Positions 1-8,615 of a stretch of DNA of 64,000 bases are shown piece after piece. The stretch covers positions 1 through 64,000 of the forward strand of contig NZ_JAQUVZ010000003.1 of the NCBI RefSeq assembly GCF_028693135.1, given 5' to 3'. Under the pieces are notes generated by a model. The model was given only the letters and a program-made list of their open reading frames with translations. It was not told where the DNA came from and did no database searches. This DNA comes from Methanosarcina sp. Its GTDB lineage: Archaea; Halobacteriota; Methanosarcinia; Methanosarcinales; Methanosarcinaceae. How positions within the stretch are numbered: position 1 is the stretch's first letter; each line of letters begins with the position of its first letter. A program made the position numbers and the translations under genes.

Positions 1-73
1 GTGGTTTGGAATCTCTACCTGTATAGCGAGTCCGAGGGGCCTACCATCATCTTCTGTGCAGCATAGCTACAGT

Positions 74-649
74 TCATGCGACAGGAACTGTCGCATGAGT
101 GCGCTTTCGTGGCGCACAATCATCAGCGTATCTGACAAAGTTTACTTCGTTTTGACATTTTACGATAAAGTTGTCTTTCTCACTTTTACCTGTACTGTAT
201 TTGGTAAACAACAATTGTTCTATGTTATCTAAAGCTATGTTCACCATAATGGGCGATATGATTTCTTCTCGCAGAGTTACAGTTTTTTTTGGGTTCAGAT
301 GATATTTAGAATCAAAAACGGCCTTAAAATATTGATTTCTAACAGATCTATCTCTCAAAATATTGTTTATTAGCCATTGATGGTTGATTTTGTCGAAACA
401 ACCTTTGACGTTCCCTTTCAGGATCCATTGTGCAGAGTTTTTATTGCAGAGACAGGTAAACACCTGTTCACAAGCATCTTGTGAACTTCCAATATTGGTT
501 TGTGCTGTAGACCTTCTTTCACTATCGAATCCAGCCGTTTTCTTGATTTCATTATGGGTAGCTGTCCTTACCTTTAATGTCTCTGAATTACTTACATCCA
601 TAAGTTTACCCCAATTATTAATAATAAATAACAATAAATGTACAATCAA
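74..649 (-). pseudogene. Group II intron reverse transcriptase/maturase remnant
   Basis: The translation resembles LtrA-type reverse transcriptases of group II introns: a segment around WILKGNVKGCFDKINHQWL, then IISPIMVNIALDNIEQLL and the catalytic box FVRYADD. The N-terminus is unlike the family and appears joined to the RT domain by deletion. After YADD the frame runs into unrelated residues and stops at the left side of the window, so the thumb, maturase (domain X) and HNH parts are missing. At 191 codons it is less than half the usual length. The PQGG stretch that normally precedes the IISP motif is also altered. I read it as a dead fragment of a retroelement; no intron RNA domain V was recognised next to it. 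Confidence 0.75.
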
Positions 650-1573
650 AAAAATTATACATCTATTTTTTTTGTTTAATGTATGTAATATACGGCGTCA
701 GTTGTATATAAATTTTTATTAAGTAAGGGGTTACTTGGAATGGAGTTACATTTTTCAATTATCTTATATTCTAATCATCTCCTATGCCTTCACAAGCCCT
801 GGGAATCTTAAAAATTAACTCCGGATAGCGGCTTTATAGACCACAAATTCGCTCTAAATTAAATTCCCTGCGCTCCTGAATATGAGCATCATTCCACTGC
901 CCTTCTTTCATTCAAACTCGTCTAACCCCTGTCCAGGGTCTGTTCAAATTTGATCTCTTATTCATTAATTATCCAAAGTAACTGGGGTTGTATCCCGGGT
1001 GTTATTGTTCCGAGCGAAGCGAGGTTGGCCCTTTTTGCCAGGTAAGATTAAAAAATTGCATAAAAGACATAAATGCCAGAAAAAGGTGTTGACTCTATTT
1101 TATTCATTAAATTTAAAGGCAGATCACTCTCCTTCTTCGAGCTTGGGCGGGCATGGTATCCGAGCTACGAAACTGGAACCCCGGCAATGAGCAAAGATCA
1201 AAATCGAAAAATACGCCCTCTGCTTGAAGTTCAATTGATCAAAAAATCTGGAGTCCATTTTTTCAATCTCTAAAACCTTCTAGCCGTGAAAAACTGAATC
1301 CCTGTCATCCGGAAAATATTTGCAGATAAAAAATTCCGGCTTCAGGTGTCTTTTGTAAACTCCTGCTGTGCCATATGTGAAGCCATTTCAGGATTATTAC
1401 TTTTCTCTTTCCTTTCCCCCCTTACTAGTTCCAACAACTTTAAAAGGAATGCCCATTATCAAAATGTGAATTTTAATGGTACGGATCAGGGTTAACAATT
1501 CCGTGATTTACTTCTTAAAATGCCGGGTTGTTTTCCCCGGAATTTCAATCCTACAACTTTATGAGAGATTAAA
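650..1573. other. Intergenic region upstream of thi4
   Basis: About 920 bp of AT-rich sequence between the RT remnant and thi4. Short open frames here (for example 999-1273) lack good start signals and resemble no family I know. I looked for a TPP riboswitch before the thiazole gene and did not see its conserved elements. Nothing else was identified. Confidence 0.5.
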
Positions 1574-2356
1574 ATGGAACTCGACGAAGTCATAATCACA
1601 CGGGCAATTTTTGAAGAGTATTCTAAAACCTTCCTTGACTACACGGACATCGATGTAGCACTTGTAGGAGGGGGACCTGCAAATCTGGTGGCTGCAAAAT
1701 ACCTGGCTGAAGCCGGGGCAAAGGTTGCCATTTATGAGCAGAAGCTGTCACTCGGGGGCGGCATGTGGGCTGGAGGCATGATGTTCCCGCGCATAGTTGT
1801 GCAGGAAGAAGCCTGTCACGTCCTGGATGACTTTGGAATCAGGTATAAGGAGTACCAGCCCGGGTATTATGTGGCAAATTCCGTGGAATCCGTCGGGAAG
1901 CTGATTGCAGGGGCAACGTCTGCAGGGGCTGAGGTCTTTAACCTTGTGAGCTTTGAGGACGTCATGATCCGGGAGAACGACAGGGTTACCGGCATAGTCA
2001 TCAACTGGGGGCCTGTCACAACCCAGCGCCTGCATGTGGACCCTCTCATGATCCGCACAAAACTCGTGATCGATGGGACAGGGCATGAAGCTGTTGTCTG
2101 CAACACGATTCTCCGGAAGATCCCGAATGCAAAGATCGGAGAACTCGGGATGCTCGGGGAAAAGCCAATGTGGTCTGAGGTCGGCGAGCGCATGGCCGTG
2201 GACGCAACCCAGGAGATCTACCCCGGGCTGATTGTTGCAGGCATGGCTGCAAATGCCGCAACCCGTGCACCGAGAATGGGACCTGTCTTCGGAGGCATGC
2301 TCCTTTCCGGGGAAAAGGCTGCAAAACTTGCCCTTGACATATTCAAAAATATCTGA
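1574..2356 (+). CDS. thi4: Thiamine thiazole synthase, archaeal Thi4 (sulfide-dependent type)
   Basis: A 260-residue Thi4 protein, the usual archaeal length. The N-terminal Rossmann fold has the dinucleotide motif VGGGPANLVAAKYLAE (about residues 31-46) followed by the acidic residue of YEQK and the glycine-rich LGGGMWAGGMMF. The C-terminus AGMAANAATRAPRMGPVFGGM is typical. Thi4 makes the thiazole half of thiamine from NAD and glycine. In yeast the sulfur comes from a conserved active-site cysteine; here the matching place in RLHVDP is His154, as in methanogen enzymes that use free sulfide catalytically. That fits a strict anaerobe. It stands alone: a hairpin terminator and a tRNA gene follow. 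ATG at 1574 is preceded by a GAGA-type weak ribosome site. Confidence 0.95.
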   Translation: MELDEVIITRAIFEEYSKTFLDYTDIDVALVGGGPANLVAAKYLAEAGAKVAIYEQKLSLGGGMWAGGMMFPRIVVQEEACHVLDDFGIRYKEYQPGYYVANSVESVGKLIAGATSAGAEVFNLVSFEDVMIRENDRVTGIVINWGPVTTQRLHVDPLMIRTKLVIDGTGHEAVVCNTILRKIPNAKIGELGMLGEKPMWSEVGERMAVDATQEIYPGLIVAGMAANAATRAPRMGPVFGGMLLSGEKAAKLALDIFKNI

Positions 2357-2420
2357 TTTTTGCCTGAAACCCGCTAAATCCCTCCCAGATATCGGGTTTT
2401 TACCTGTCTGGAATGCCGGG

Positions 2421-2466
2421 TAGCAGAATCCCTCCCTTCTCAAAGAAGGGTCTCCTGCTTTTTCCG
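2421..2466 (+). terminator. Hairpin terminator after thi4
   Basis: The hairpin CCCTTCT-CAA-AGAAGGG lies inside a wider pairing AGCAG...CTGCT and is followed by a short T run. It separates thi4 from the tRNA-His gene. Confidence 0.55.
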
Positions 2467-2531
2467 GCAAAAACTTTATATAAATAAACTCCTTCTATAG
2501 GTTGCTTCAAACCTGAAGTACCAGACCCTGT

Positions 2532-2604
2532 GGCCGGGGTAGGGTAGAGGTTATCCTGTGGCCCTGTGGAGGCCACGATCCGAGTTCGATTCTCGGTCCC
2601 GGCC
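2532..2604 (+). tRNA. tRNA-His (GUG)
   Basis: Cloverleaf: acceptor GCCGGGG (2533-2539) pairs with TCCCGGC (2597-2603). The encoded G-1 (2532) faces C73 (2604), the histidine identity pair. The anticodon stem TGGCC/GGCCA encloses the loop CTGTGGA, giving anticodon GTG. T stem CCGAG/CTCGG with loop TTCGATT. CCA is not encoded. A TATA-like TTTATATAAA lies at 2475-2484. Confidence 0.95.
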
Positions 2605-2870
2605 CTAAATATCTTTTAATGCTTTTTTTATATTCTGTGGTTACAGTATTTTTCTGCAGCAGTGTTTTTTATATCGTTTCTGACATCTATTTTATAATCT
2701 GCTCTTAATCTACTCTTAATCTGCTCTATATTACAGTTACCTTACACTATGTTTCTATAACCTTACTGCATCTACCAATCGCCTGTATCTAATATCCGAC
2801 TGCACTGTATATGCTTCCAACTTCATATGCTTCCAACTTCAATTATCAAATAAAGGAAACGAGAACTGCC

Positions 2871-4622
2871 ATGAAAGCACTCATTATAGACGGTTATGTG
2901 GACGAACCCGCCTGCCTCGGGGTTCCTCCATACCTTTCTCCTTACGCTCGGTACATAGCAGGAGCTCTTAGAGAGCGCGGGCTTTCCGAAAACGAGATTC
3001 ACTACCTGACCATCGACACCCTGCGGGAAAACCCGCCCGGGGCTGGTGAACTTATAGGGAAGGCAGACCTTCTGATCATTATTGCAGGCATGACCGTGCC
3101 TGGAAAATACCTTCGGGCATCTCCGGTAACGCCTGGAGAGATTGAAACTATTTTTCAGGCTGCGAGCGGGGTAAAGGTCATAGGCGGCCCGATAAGGCTC
3201 GGTTTCAGTAGCGAAGGTGGTAGGGCTGCAAAGGGGACGGAAAGCGGGATAAGCCTGGGAGAAGCCGTGCTTGCAAAAATGGACATCGAGGCTTTTATTT
3301 ACGATCTTTTTGAGGACGGGACTGGCGGGAAAGGGAGCAGTGGAAGCAGTGGAAGCAGTGGAAGCAGTGGAAGCTTTCCTGCAAAGCTGAAAGCCCCGGA
3401 GTCCGTTGACCACCGATTCAGGACAACAGCCGAGATAGGGCGCTGGGGGTCTAAAGGGGCTTTTTTGATCCGGCAGCACCCGGACTACCCTTACTGCATG
3501 TGCGAGCTTGAAACCTACAGGGGCTGCGGCAGGCAGGTCCACTGCTCTTTCTGCACCGAGCCATTTTATGGGGCTTCGGACTACAGGCCTGTAGAGGATG
3601 TTATCTCCGAAGTCTCTGCACTTTATTCCCATGGAGCCCGCTATTTCAGACTAGGAAGGCAGCCTGACCTTTTTACTTACCACGGGACCGATGCCGGAGG
3701 GCCTGTTCCCAAACCCGTGCCTGAGGTCCTTGAAAGGCTTTACCGCGGAATCCGGTATTCCGCACCTGAGCTTTCCGTGCTTCACATGGACAACGCAAAC
3801 CCGATAACCCTTGCAACATACCCCGAAGAGTCAGAGCAGATTCTGAAGACAATTATCAAATATCATACCTCTGGAGATGTAGCAGCCTTTGGGATGGAGA
3901 CTGCTGACCCGAATGTGGTTGCAGCAAATTCCCTCAAGGCGACTTCCGAAGAAGTTTTTGAGGCGATCAAACTGGTAAACAGGCTTGGAGCCGTGCGCGG
4001 GGCAAATGGGCTTCCGGAAATTCTCCCGGGCATTAATTTTGTCCACGGGCTGATGGGGGAGACGAAAAAGACTTTCCAGCTGAACTACGATTTCCTGCAG
4101 CAGGTGCTTGATTCAGGGCTGCTTCTCCGAAGAATTAATATCCGGCAGGTCATGACATTTCCCGGAACTCCAATGTACGGTAGGGACGAAGCAACCAGGA
4201 AGCACAAGAAACTCTTTCTGGACTATAAGGAACAGGTCAGGAAGAACATCGACCTTCCAATGCTTCGGCGGGTCGTGCCGGAAGGAACGGTACTGAGAGA
4301 TGTAATGTGTGAGGTGCATGACAGAGGGATCACTTTCGGAAGGCAGCTTGGCTCTTATCCCCTGCTTGTGGGGGTTCCTGCCCTTCTTCCCCTGCGGAAG
4401 TTCACGGACATTACTGTCACAGGACACGGAATGCGTTCGATTACCGGAATTCCCAATCCCCTGCATATAAACACCGCATCTCTTGCCCTTATCCGGGAAA
4501 TTCCGGGCATCGGCAGAAAAGCGGCTGATTCTATAGCTGTCGGAATTCCCTATACTGACAGAGAGGATTTTCTAAAGAGGGTAAGTGAGGGAGAAAAAGT
4601 GATCAGTTTTATCGAAATCTGA
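2871..4622 (+). CDS. Radical SAM protein with C-terminal helix-hairpin-helix (COG1031 type)
   Basis: About 583 residues from the ATG at 2871 (MKALIIDGYVDEPACLG), chosen because AAAGGA lies upstream and the extra 20 residues from 2811 look unlike protein N-termini. N-terminal part resembles a B12-binding-like Rossmann segment. The radical SAM core has the cluster motif YRGCGRQVHCSFC, spaced CX5CX2C and not CX3CX2C. C-terminal residues IREIPGIGRKAADSIAVG form a helix-hairpin-helix, usually DNA or RNA binding. Matches the uncharacterised COG1031 group of archaeal Fe-S oxidoreductases; substrate unknown. An in-frame serine-glycine linker separates the N-terminal and radical SAM parts. Monocistronic by position. 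Confidence 0.85.
   Translation: MKALIIDGYVDEPACLGVPPYLSPYARYIAGALRERGLSENEIHYLTIDTLRENPPGAGELIGKADLLIIIAGMTVPGKYLRASPVTPGEIETIFQAASGVKVIGGPIRLGFSSEGGRAAKGTESGISLGEAVLAKMDIEAFIYDLFEDGTGGKGSSGSSGSSGSSGSFPAKLKAPESVDHRFRTTAEIGRWGSKGAFLIRQHPDYPYCMCELETYRGCGRQVHCSFCTEPFYGASDYRPVEDVISEVSALYSHGARYFRLGRQPDLFTYHGTDAGGPVPKPVPEVLERLYRGIRYSAPELSVLHMDNANPITLATYPEESEQILKTIIKYHTSGDVAAFGMETADPNVVAANSLKATSEEVFEAIKLVNRLGAVRGANGLPEILPGINFVHGLMGETKKTFQLNYDFLQQVLDSGLLLRRINIRQVMTFPGTPMYGRDEATRKHKKLFLDYKEQVRKNIDLPMLRRVVPEGTVLRDVMCEVHDRGITFGRQLGSYPLLVGVPALLPLRKFTDITVTGHGMRSITGIPNPLHINTASLALIREIPGIGRKAADSIAVGIPYTDREDFLKRVSEGEKVISFIEI
3333..3374 (+). repeat. 9-bp tandem repeat coding a Gly-Ser-Ser linker
   Basis: GGAAGCAGT repeated about four times in frame inside the radical SAM gene, coding (GSS)n between the N-terminal and radical SAM domains. 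The unit is a multiple of three, so copy-number change would keep the frame. Confidence 0.8.
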
Positions 4623-4889
4623 GGCTCTAAATCTGAGGCTCTAAATCTGCTTTACTCCTTCTTTTCCCTTCTTTTTCCGGCGTTCTACTATTTCTAAGAT
4701 TTTTTACAAATCTGCGTCCTGAAATCGGAATATTTTATTCCGGAAAATCCTTTTTCAGTCTGTCAATATCTCCAATTTCTTGATCTTAAAACTCAGAACC
4801 TTTCATATTTAAAGCTCCGAATCTTTCAAATAAACAGCTATTTATTCAATCCCAAATCATTTTAAATGGGGTAGTTAAGGGGGAGTTGC

Positions 4890-5123
4890 TTGAGCGATAG
4901 CGTAGAACATTTATATAGAGTAAAGATTGCTTTTCAGTTGAGTTTTATTGTATGGGTCATGATTGGAATTTTCATGTTTTATGCTACTTTTGAGGCTCAG
5001 TCCAAAATGCTTGGGACATTTTTACTCCTTTTCTCAGTTATACTTTTCACACCTTTTCTGTCTGACGGAACAGATTGTACTGAGATTGAAAATCTGGACG
5101 ACTATAAGGAAGAGAAATTTTAG
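4890..5123 (+). CDS. Small two-helix membrane protein of unknown function
   Basis: 77 residues from a TTG start directly behind a strong ribosome site GGGGGAG (4879-4885). Two hydrophobic segments, about residues 14-32 and 38-55, then an acidic tail ending ENLDDYKEEKF. I do not recognise the family. The strong Shine-Dalgarno sequence makes it a likely real gene. Its neighbour on the right is a decayed magnesium-type P-ATPase on the other strand; no functional link is evident. The start region GGGGAGTTG is exactly complementary to part of the candidate small RNA at 20437-20563. Confidence 0.6.
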   Translation: MSDSVEHLYRVKIAFQLSFIVWVMIGIFMFYATFEAQSKMLGTFLLLFSVILFTPFLSDGTDCTEIENLDDYKEEKF

Positions 5124-5172
5124 AAAACAGGAAATTTTCTTGCAGGGCAGCAAGGCCTCATTTCTAGATATT

Positions 5173-5868
5173 TTAAAATTTCACTTTTTTATAAAAAATC
5201 TTCTTTACTATTTCAGCTGTAAGGATATACAGTCCCACAATGGCTCCAAGAATTAAAATGACTGAAACCGGGAGAGGTTTGAATCCAAATGGGACGGCAA
5301 ACGAGGTAAAGGGGAAGCCAAGAGTCAGAATTCCGATCAGCAGGGTGGCAATAAGGAGATATTTTCCAGGCTTGCTCCTGAAAAAAGGTTTCCTGCTTTG
5401 GATTACAAGTACTATCAGGGACGCTGAAATGACAGATTCAAGAAACCAGCCGGTCCTGAACTATTCTGTCATCCCCGGGAAAAGGAGAAGCAAAACCCCG
5501 AAAGTGAGGTAATCGAAGATCGAACTGGTAATTCCAAATGCCATCATAAACTTACGGATGAAACCTATATCCCAGTGGTGAGGTTTTTCAAAGGCATCTG
5601 CAGCTCCTTTCTCCTGCCAGAACCCCAATATACTGCTTATCAGGACAATAGCTACAATAATCAAGGTGTCTGCGGGGTCGTGGAGAAAGAAAAACAGCCC
5701 GGTAGCAAATAGGAGAATAAGGGTAACCAGGTTCTTGAATTGGGAAAGCAGGATATTCAGAGCATCCGATCTATTTTTTGGCTTAAGAATATTGGCTCCA
5801 TAAGTTTTAAGGCGTTGACTGCTTTCAGAGCCCTTCAGACCTTCGCTTCTTGTCTGGAGTTCCTGCAA
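5173..5868 (-). pseudogene. Gutted Mg2+-type P-type ATPase with in-frame TAG
   Basis: The frame starts like MgtA-type ATPases (SQRLKTYGANILKPKN, then membrane segments TLILLFATGLFFFLHDPADTLIIVAIVLISSILGFWQEKGAADAFEK) and jumps straight to the C-terminal membrane region (WDIGFIRKFMMAFGITSSIFDYLTFGVLLLLF). Everything between is missing, including the phosphorylation site DKTGT, nucleotide-binding domain and several helices, so it cannot pump. At 5461-5463 the codon is TAG where relatives have a sense codon; the frame then continues FRTGWFLES to a TAA at 5173-5175. Methanosarcina can decode TAG as pyrrolysine, but with the catalytic core gone I treat it as decay. The junction is in frame, suggesting one internal deletion. 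Confidence 0.85.
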
Positions 5869-5953
5869 TATTTAAGATACAGGAACACTCCAGAAAGCAA
5901 GTTATTTCTCCTTATGCACCAGCTGGCTGTCTCCTTCTTTTGCTTAATTTTTC

Positions 5954-7087
5954 TCAGGCGTCTGTAACTCCCAGAATTCTGGCAAGCTCCATGCCCTCGC
6001 TTCCTATGGATGAGAGTTCGCTTGCAGCTTCAGACTTAGAAATGTATTTTTCGGTCCGGACGCTTGCAGACTCCTCCATCTTAATTGTAACTTCCTCTTT
6101 AGTGTACCCCTTTTCAATGCATTCCCTTACGAGCTTCCCATATATCCCAGCTATAAGTTTCAGGCAATCAAACACAATGTTCTCTTCAACAGCGTTTTTG
6201 TCGTCCAGCAGGACCCGCTTGAGACTTCTGGATTCGATGGATTTAGTGAAGAACTCTTTGAGCTTTGCTGTGAACATATAGAGCGCTTCACTGTCTATAA
6301 GAGGAGCCAGTTTTTCGTCTCCTGTTATATCATGGTCTCCATAGAGGATCAGAAGAGTCATGTCATCTGCAGAGATTGTAAACATGTGCTCTGCGTCCTT
6401 GTCTTGAAGCACTGTCCTGACACTGTCTCCTTCGTACTCGATACTCATAATATGGAAATCGGATACATCCATCTTCTTTACTTTTTCTTCCCGGGACAGG
6501 ATTCCGCTCTTTGCCCATACAGGCAGGGTGAGTTCGTGAATATCCTCAACTTTTAGTGAACTGTACGCAAAGTTCAGTTCAAACTCGTACTGTAAGCCGT
6601 TAACTGAACTGACCTGCCGTCCCCTCAGTTCTTTGTCTTCAGTTGAGGCATAATAGGCATTCTCGACTCCATAGATGCTTGTTTCAAAAAAAGGGCTGAG
6701 GGTTGTGAGTATCCTGGTTTCAAGCTGCTGCGCTTCCATAAGTGCCAGCCTGTTTTGCCTATCAATGTCTTCAAGCCTTTCATTCTTTTTTAATAGGGAT
6801 ACGGTTGAAGAGGCCTCAATTGTTTTTGCTTTAATTTCAAGAATCTCCTCTGACTTGACTCCCTGCGCACGTTCTTCTATATAATCAATGACGTCTTTCT
6901 GGAACCTGTCTATCTCCTCGAGCTTGCTCTGAGAGATTGCTGTCTCTTCCTTATTCCCCTGCTTTATCCCTATAATTGATTTTTCGAGAGGTATTGCTTC
7001 TTTTGAAATCCTTATGAAATCCTGCAGATCCTGGATAAAATCCCTCTGAACAGGAAGTTCTGTAGAGTCCTGAAAGGTATATTTCAT
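5954..7087 (-). CDS. Conserved hypothetical protein, 377 aa
   Basis: A soluble protein with no signal peptide and no membrane segment. Residues about 10-130 are rich in charged heptad-like stretches and probably coiled coil; the rest looks like a mixed alpha/beta domain. No catalytic motif was recognised. The ATG at 7087 is preceded by GGGAGT, a fair ribosome site, so it is likely expressed. The upstream spacer holds a 19-20 bp tandem repeat that could carry its promoter or operator sites. Its right-hand end lies close to the P-ATPase remnant on the same strand. Confidence 0.7.
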   Translation of the reverse strand: MKYTFQDSTELPVQRDFIQDLQDFIRISKEAIPLEKSIIGIKQGNKEETAISQSKLEEIDRFQKDVIDYIEERAQGVKSEEILEIKAKTIEASSTVSLLKKNERLEDIDRQNRLALMEAQQLETRILTTLSPFFETSIYGVENAYYASTEDKELRGRQVSSVNGLQYEFELNFAYSSLKVEDIHELTLPVWAKSGILSREEKVKKMDVSDFHIMSIEYEGDSVRTVLQDKDAEHMFTISADDMTLLILYGDHDITGDEKLAPLIDSEALYMFTAKLKEFFTKSIESRSLKRVLLDDKNAVEENIVFDCLKLIAGIYGKLVRECIEKGYTKEEVTIKMEESASVRTEKYISKSEAASELSSIGSEGMELARILGVTDA

Positions 7088-7160
7088 TTTTAGTTACTCC
7101 CTTATTGCGTAAAAATGTCTTTTGGTAAATTAGGTTTCTTCACATTTAAATCTGTGAGCT

Positions 7161-7290
7161 GATACTTTTTAGAACAGCAGATACTTTTTAGAACAGCAGA
7201 TACTTTTTAGAATAGCAGATACTTTTTAGAACAGCCTATTCTTTTTGGAACAGAATGTACTTTTTTGAATAATATATGCTTTTTAGAGTG
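7161..7290. repeat. 19-20 bp tandem repeat upstream of the 377-aa gene
   Basis: Four good copies of GATACTTTTTAGAACAGCA, then two or three decayed ones (ATTCTTTTTGGAACAG and similar). It lies 75-200 bp upstream of the start of the minus-strand gene ending at 5954. Confidence 0.75.
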
Positions 7291-7390
7291 ATAATATGAC
7301 TCCTTCAATTTCCATGATTTTTTTTCATTGCTTCTTAATAAGTCTTTTAATGTTGAGTGATCACATTTTTTATATTTTCTTTGTGGTGAT

Positions 7391-7680
7391 CTAGTGAACT
7401 ACCCCTGAGCTAAAGAGGCTGTCCGACAATTCCATTTCAGGGCAAAAACATGTGCAAAATAAGGTGTTTAAAGCCTTTAAATCGTAAACAAAGGAATTAA
7501 GTTCTTGCTGAAAGTAATTGTCGAACAGCCTGTAAAGACTCAGAGACTTCCTGTGTCATCCTTCTGACTATTGTCCACAAGTCAAACAGGCTCTACCCCA
7601 TGTCCGGTGAAAAGATGTACTTGAGCTTCCCTTTCGGATTCCAGTTTTCGCTAGCACCGTCTCTAGCCCTTAAAGAGTGA
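7391..7680 (-). mobile_element. IS200/IS605-type element: tnpB 3' end and right end, remnant
   Basis: On the minus strand, codons ending WNPKGKLKYIFSPDMG and a TAG at 7593-7595 match the C-terminus of TnpB-type proteins. Downstream come GTAGAGCC, a spacer and the terminal hairpin region ending GTAGTTCAC, which recurs at 14651-14750 and 52552-52692. In IS200/IS605 elements this region includes the 3' scaffold of the omega RNA. The rest of tnpB and any tnpA are absent. The right-end hairpin is interrupted by the MITE at 7416-7531. Confidence 0.7.
7416..7531. mobile_element. 116-bp MITE with 16-bp terminal inverted repeats
   Basis: Begins AGGCTGTCCGACAATT and ends AATTGTCGAACAGCCT, inverted repeats matching at 15 of 16. 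TAAAG occurs on both sides (7411-7415 and 7533-7537), fitting a 5-bp target duplication. The uninterrupted target is visible in the related sequence near 52661-52692. No coding capacity. Confidence 0.8.
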
Positions 7681-8615
7681 GTATGATCGTTAAGTTTGCC
7701 CTGTTAACCAACTTGCGAGAATCGCATTGTGGTGAAAGCAAAATACCTCTACCCGTGCCTGGGTGTTGCTTTGGTATTTCAGCATGGGATTTCAGCACAG
7801 GGTAATAGACTTCAAAATCAAAATAAGTTTGCAGAATTAATAACAAGAGAGCGTGAGAAAGTTGACGCTTATCTCCCACGAAGCTGAAGACTCGGGTTTT
7901 TACGCATCTTCATATAAAATATTAGGGTGTTTAAAAAACCGATTTTCAAAAAAATCATTATTATTGAACATAAATTTTTTATATTGGAGTATATTTAGTA
8001 TCTAATAATTTTTAGAAAGCTTTATATCCAATATTTGCATATGTTATATCATATTATCATCAAGTGATAATATTAAAAGACATATATTACATTCAATGTG
8101 GGGTGTTTAGAATTCATCGTAATTTACCTATTGGCGAATTTACTGTTTGCGATTAATAGGTATATGTCTGATGTGCCGGCTGACTGGTCAGCACTGGCAT
8201 AAAAACGGGGTTGGTTCATAATTTCCCTGCTGCGCAAGAATTAATGGGGTTCAGACTTGTTGCTCCAGAGATAAAGGCTTACCAACTCCTGCCTGAAAGG
8301 GTTTCGGATATTTGGTGGCTTTCTCATCTACTAATCGAGGATAAAATTGATCCGATTAATTAGGCTCCGGGGGTGAGGTGAAAAGCAGTTTTATGAATAA
8401 AAACTGTAAAAAACTGTAAATTTTCCACAGTCTTGTTTTGTTTATTTTTTTGCTGATAATTAAGTTCAGAATTTATAGACTGTTTATAGGATTGTGTTAT
8501 AACTAACTGGATCTGCTACAACTCGCGAACTTCATTATATTATTTTGTATAATATAATATTCAATGTAACAAAATTGGACTTAAATTGAACATTTGCGGA
8601 ATCTAGGTGTAGAAT
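7681..8615. other. Intergenic region before the secreted-protein cluster
   Basis: About 930 bp of AT-rich sequence. The minus-strand frame 7670-7879 extends the tnpB debris and is not convincing as a gene. Around 8080-8400 several GC-richer stretches occur without recognisable coding sense. The promoter of the next gene probably lies in 8520-8600, which contains TATTATATTATTTTGTATAA-like runs. Confidence 0.5.

Noticed and set aside
650-1573. TPP riboswitch before thi4
   Set aside because: The conserved TPP-binding elements were not found.
1748-2470. 240-aa minus-strand ORF
   Set aside because: Antisense to thi4; composition follows from the thi4 codon pattern.
5461-5463. Functional pyrrolysine codon in a P-type ATPase
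   Set aside because: The gene has lost its catalytic domains, so the TAG is more simply a decay mutation; kept only as a finding to test.
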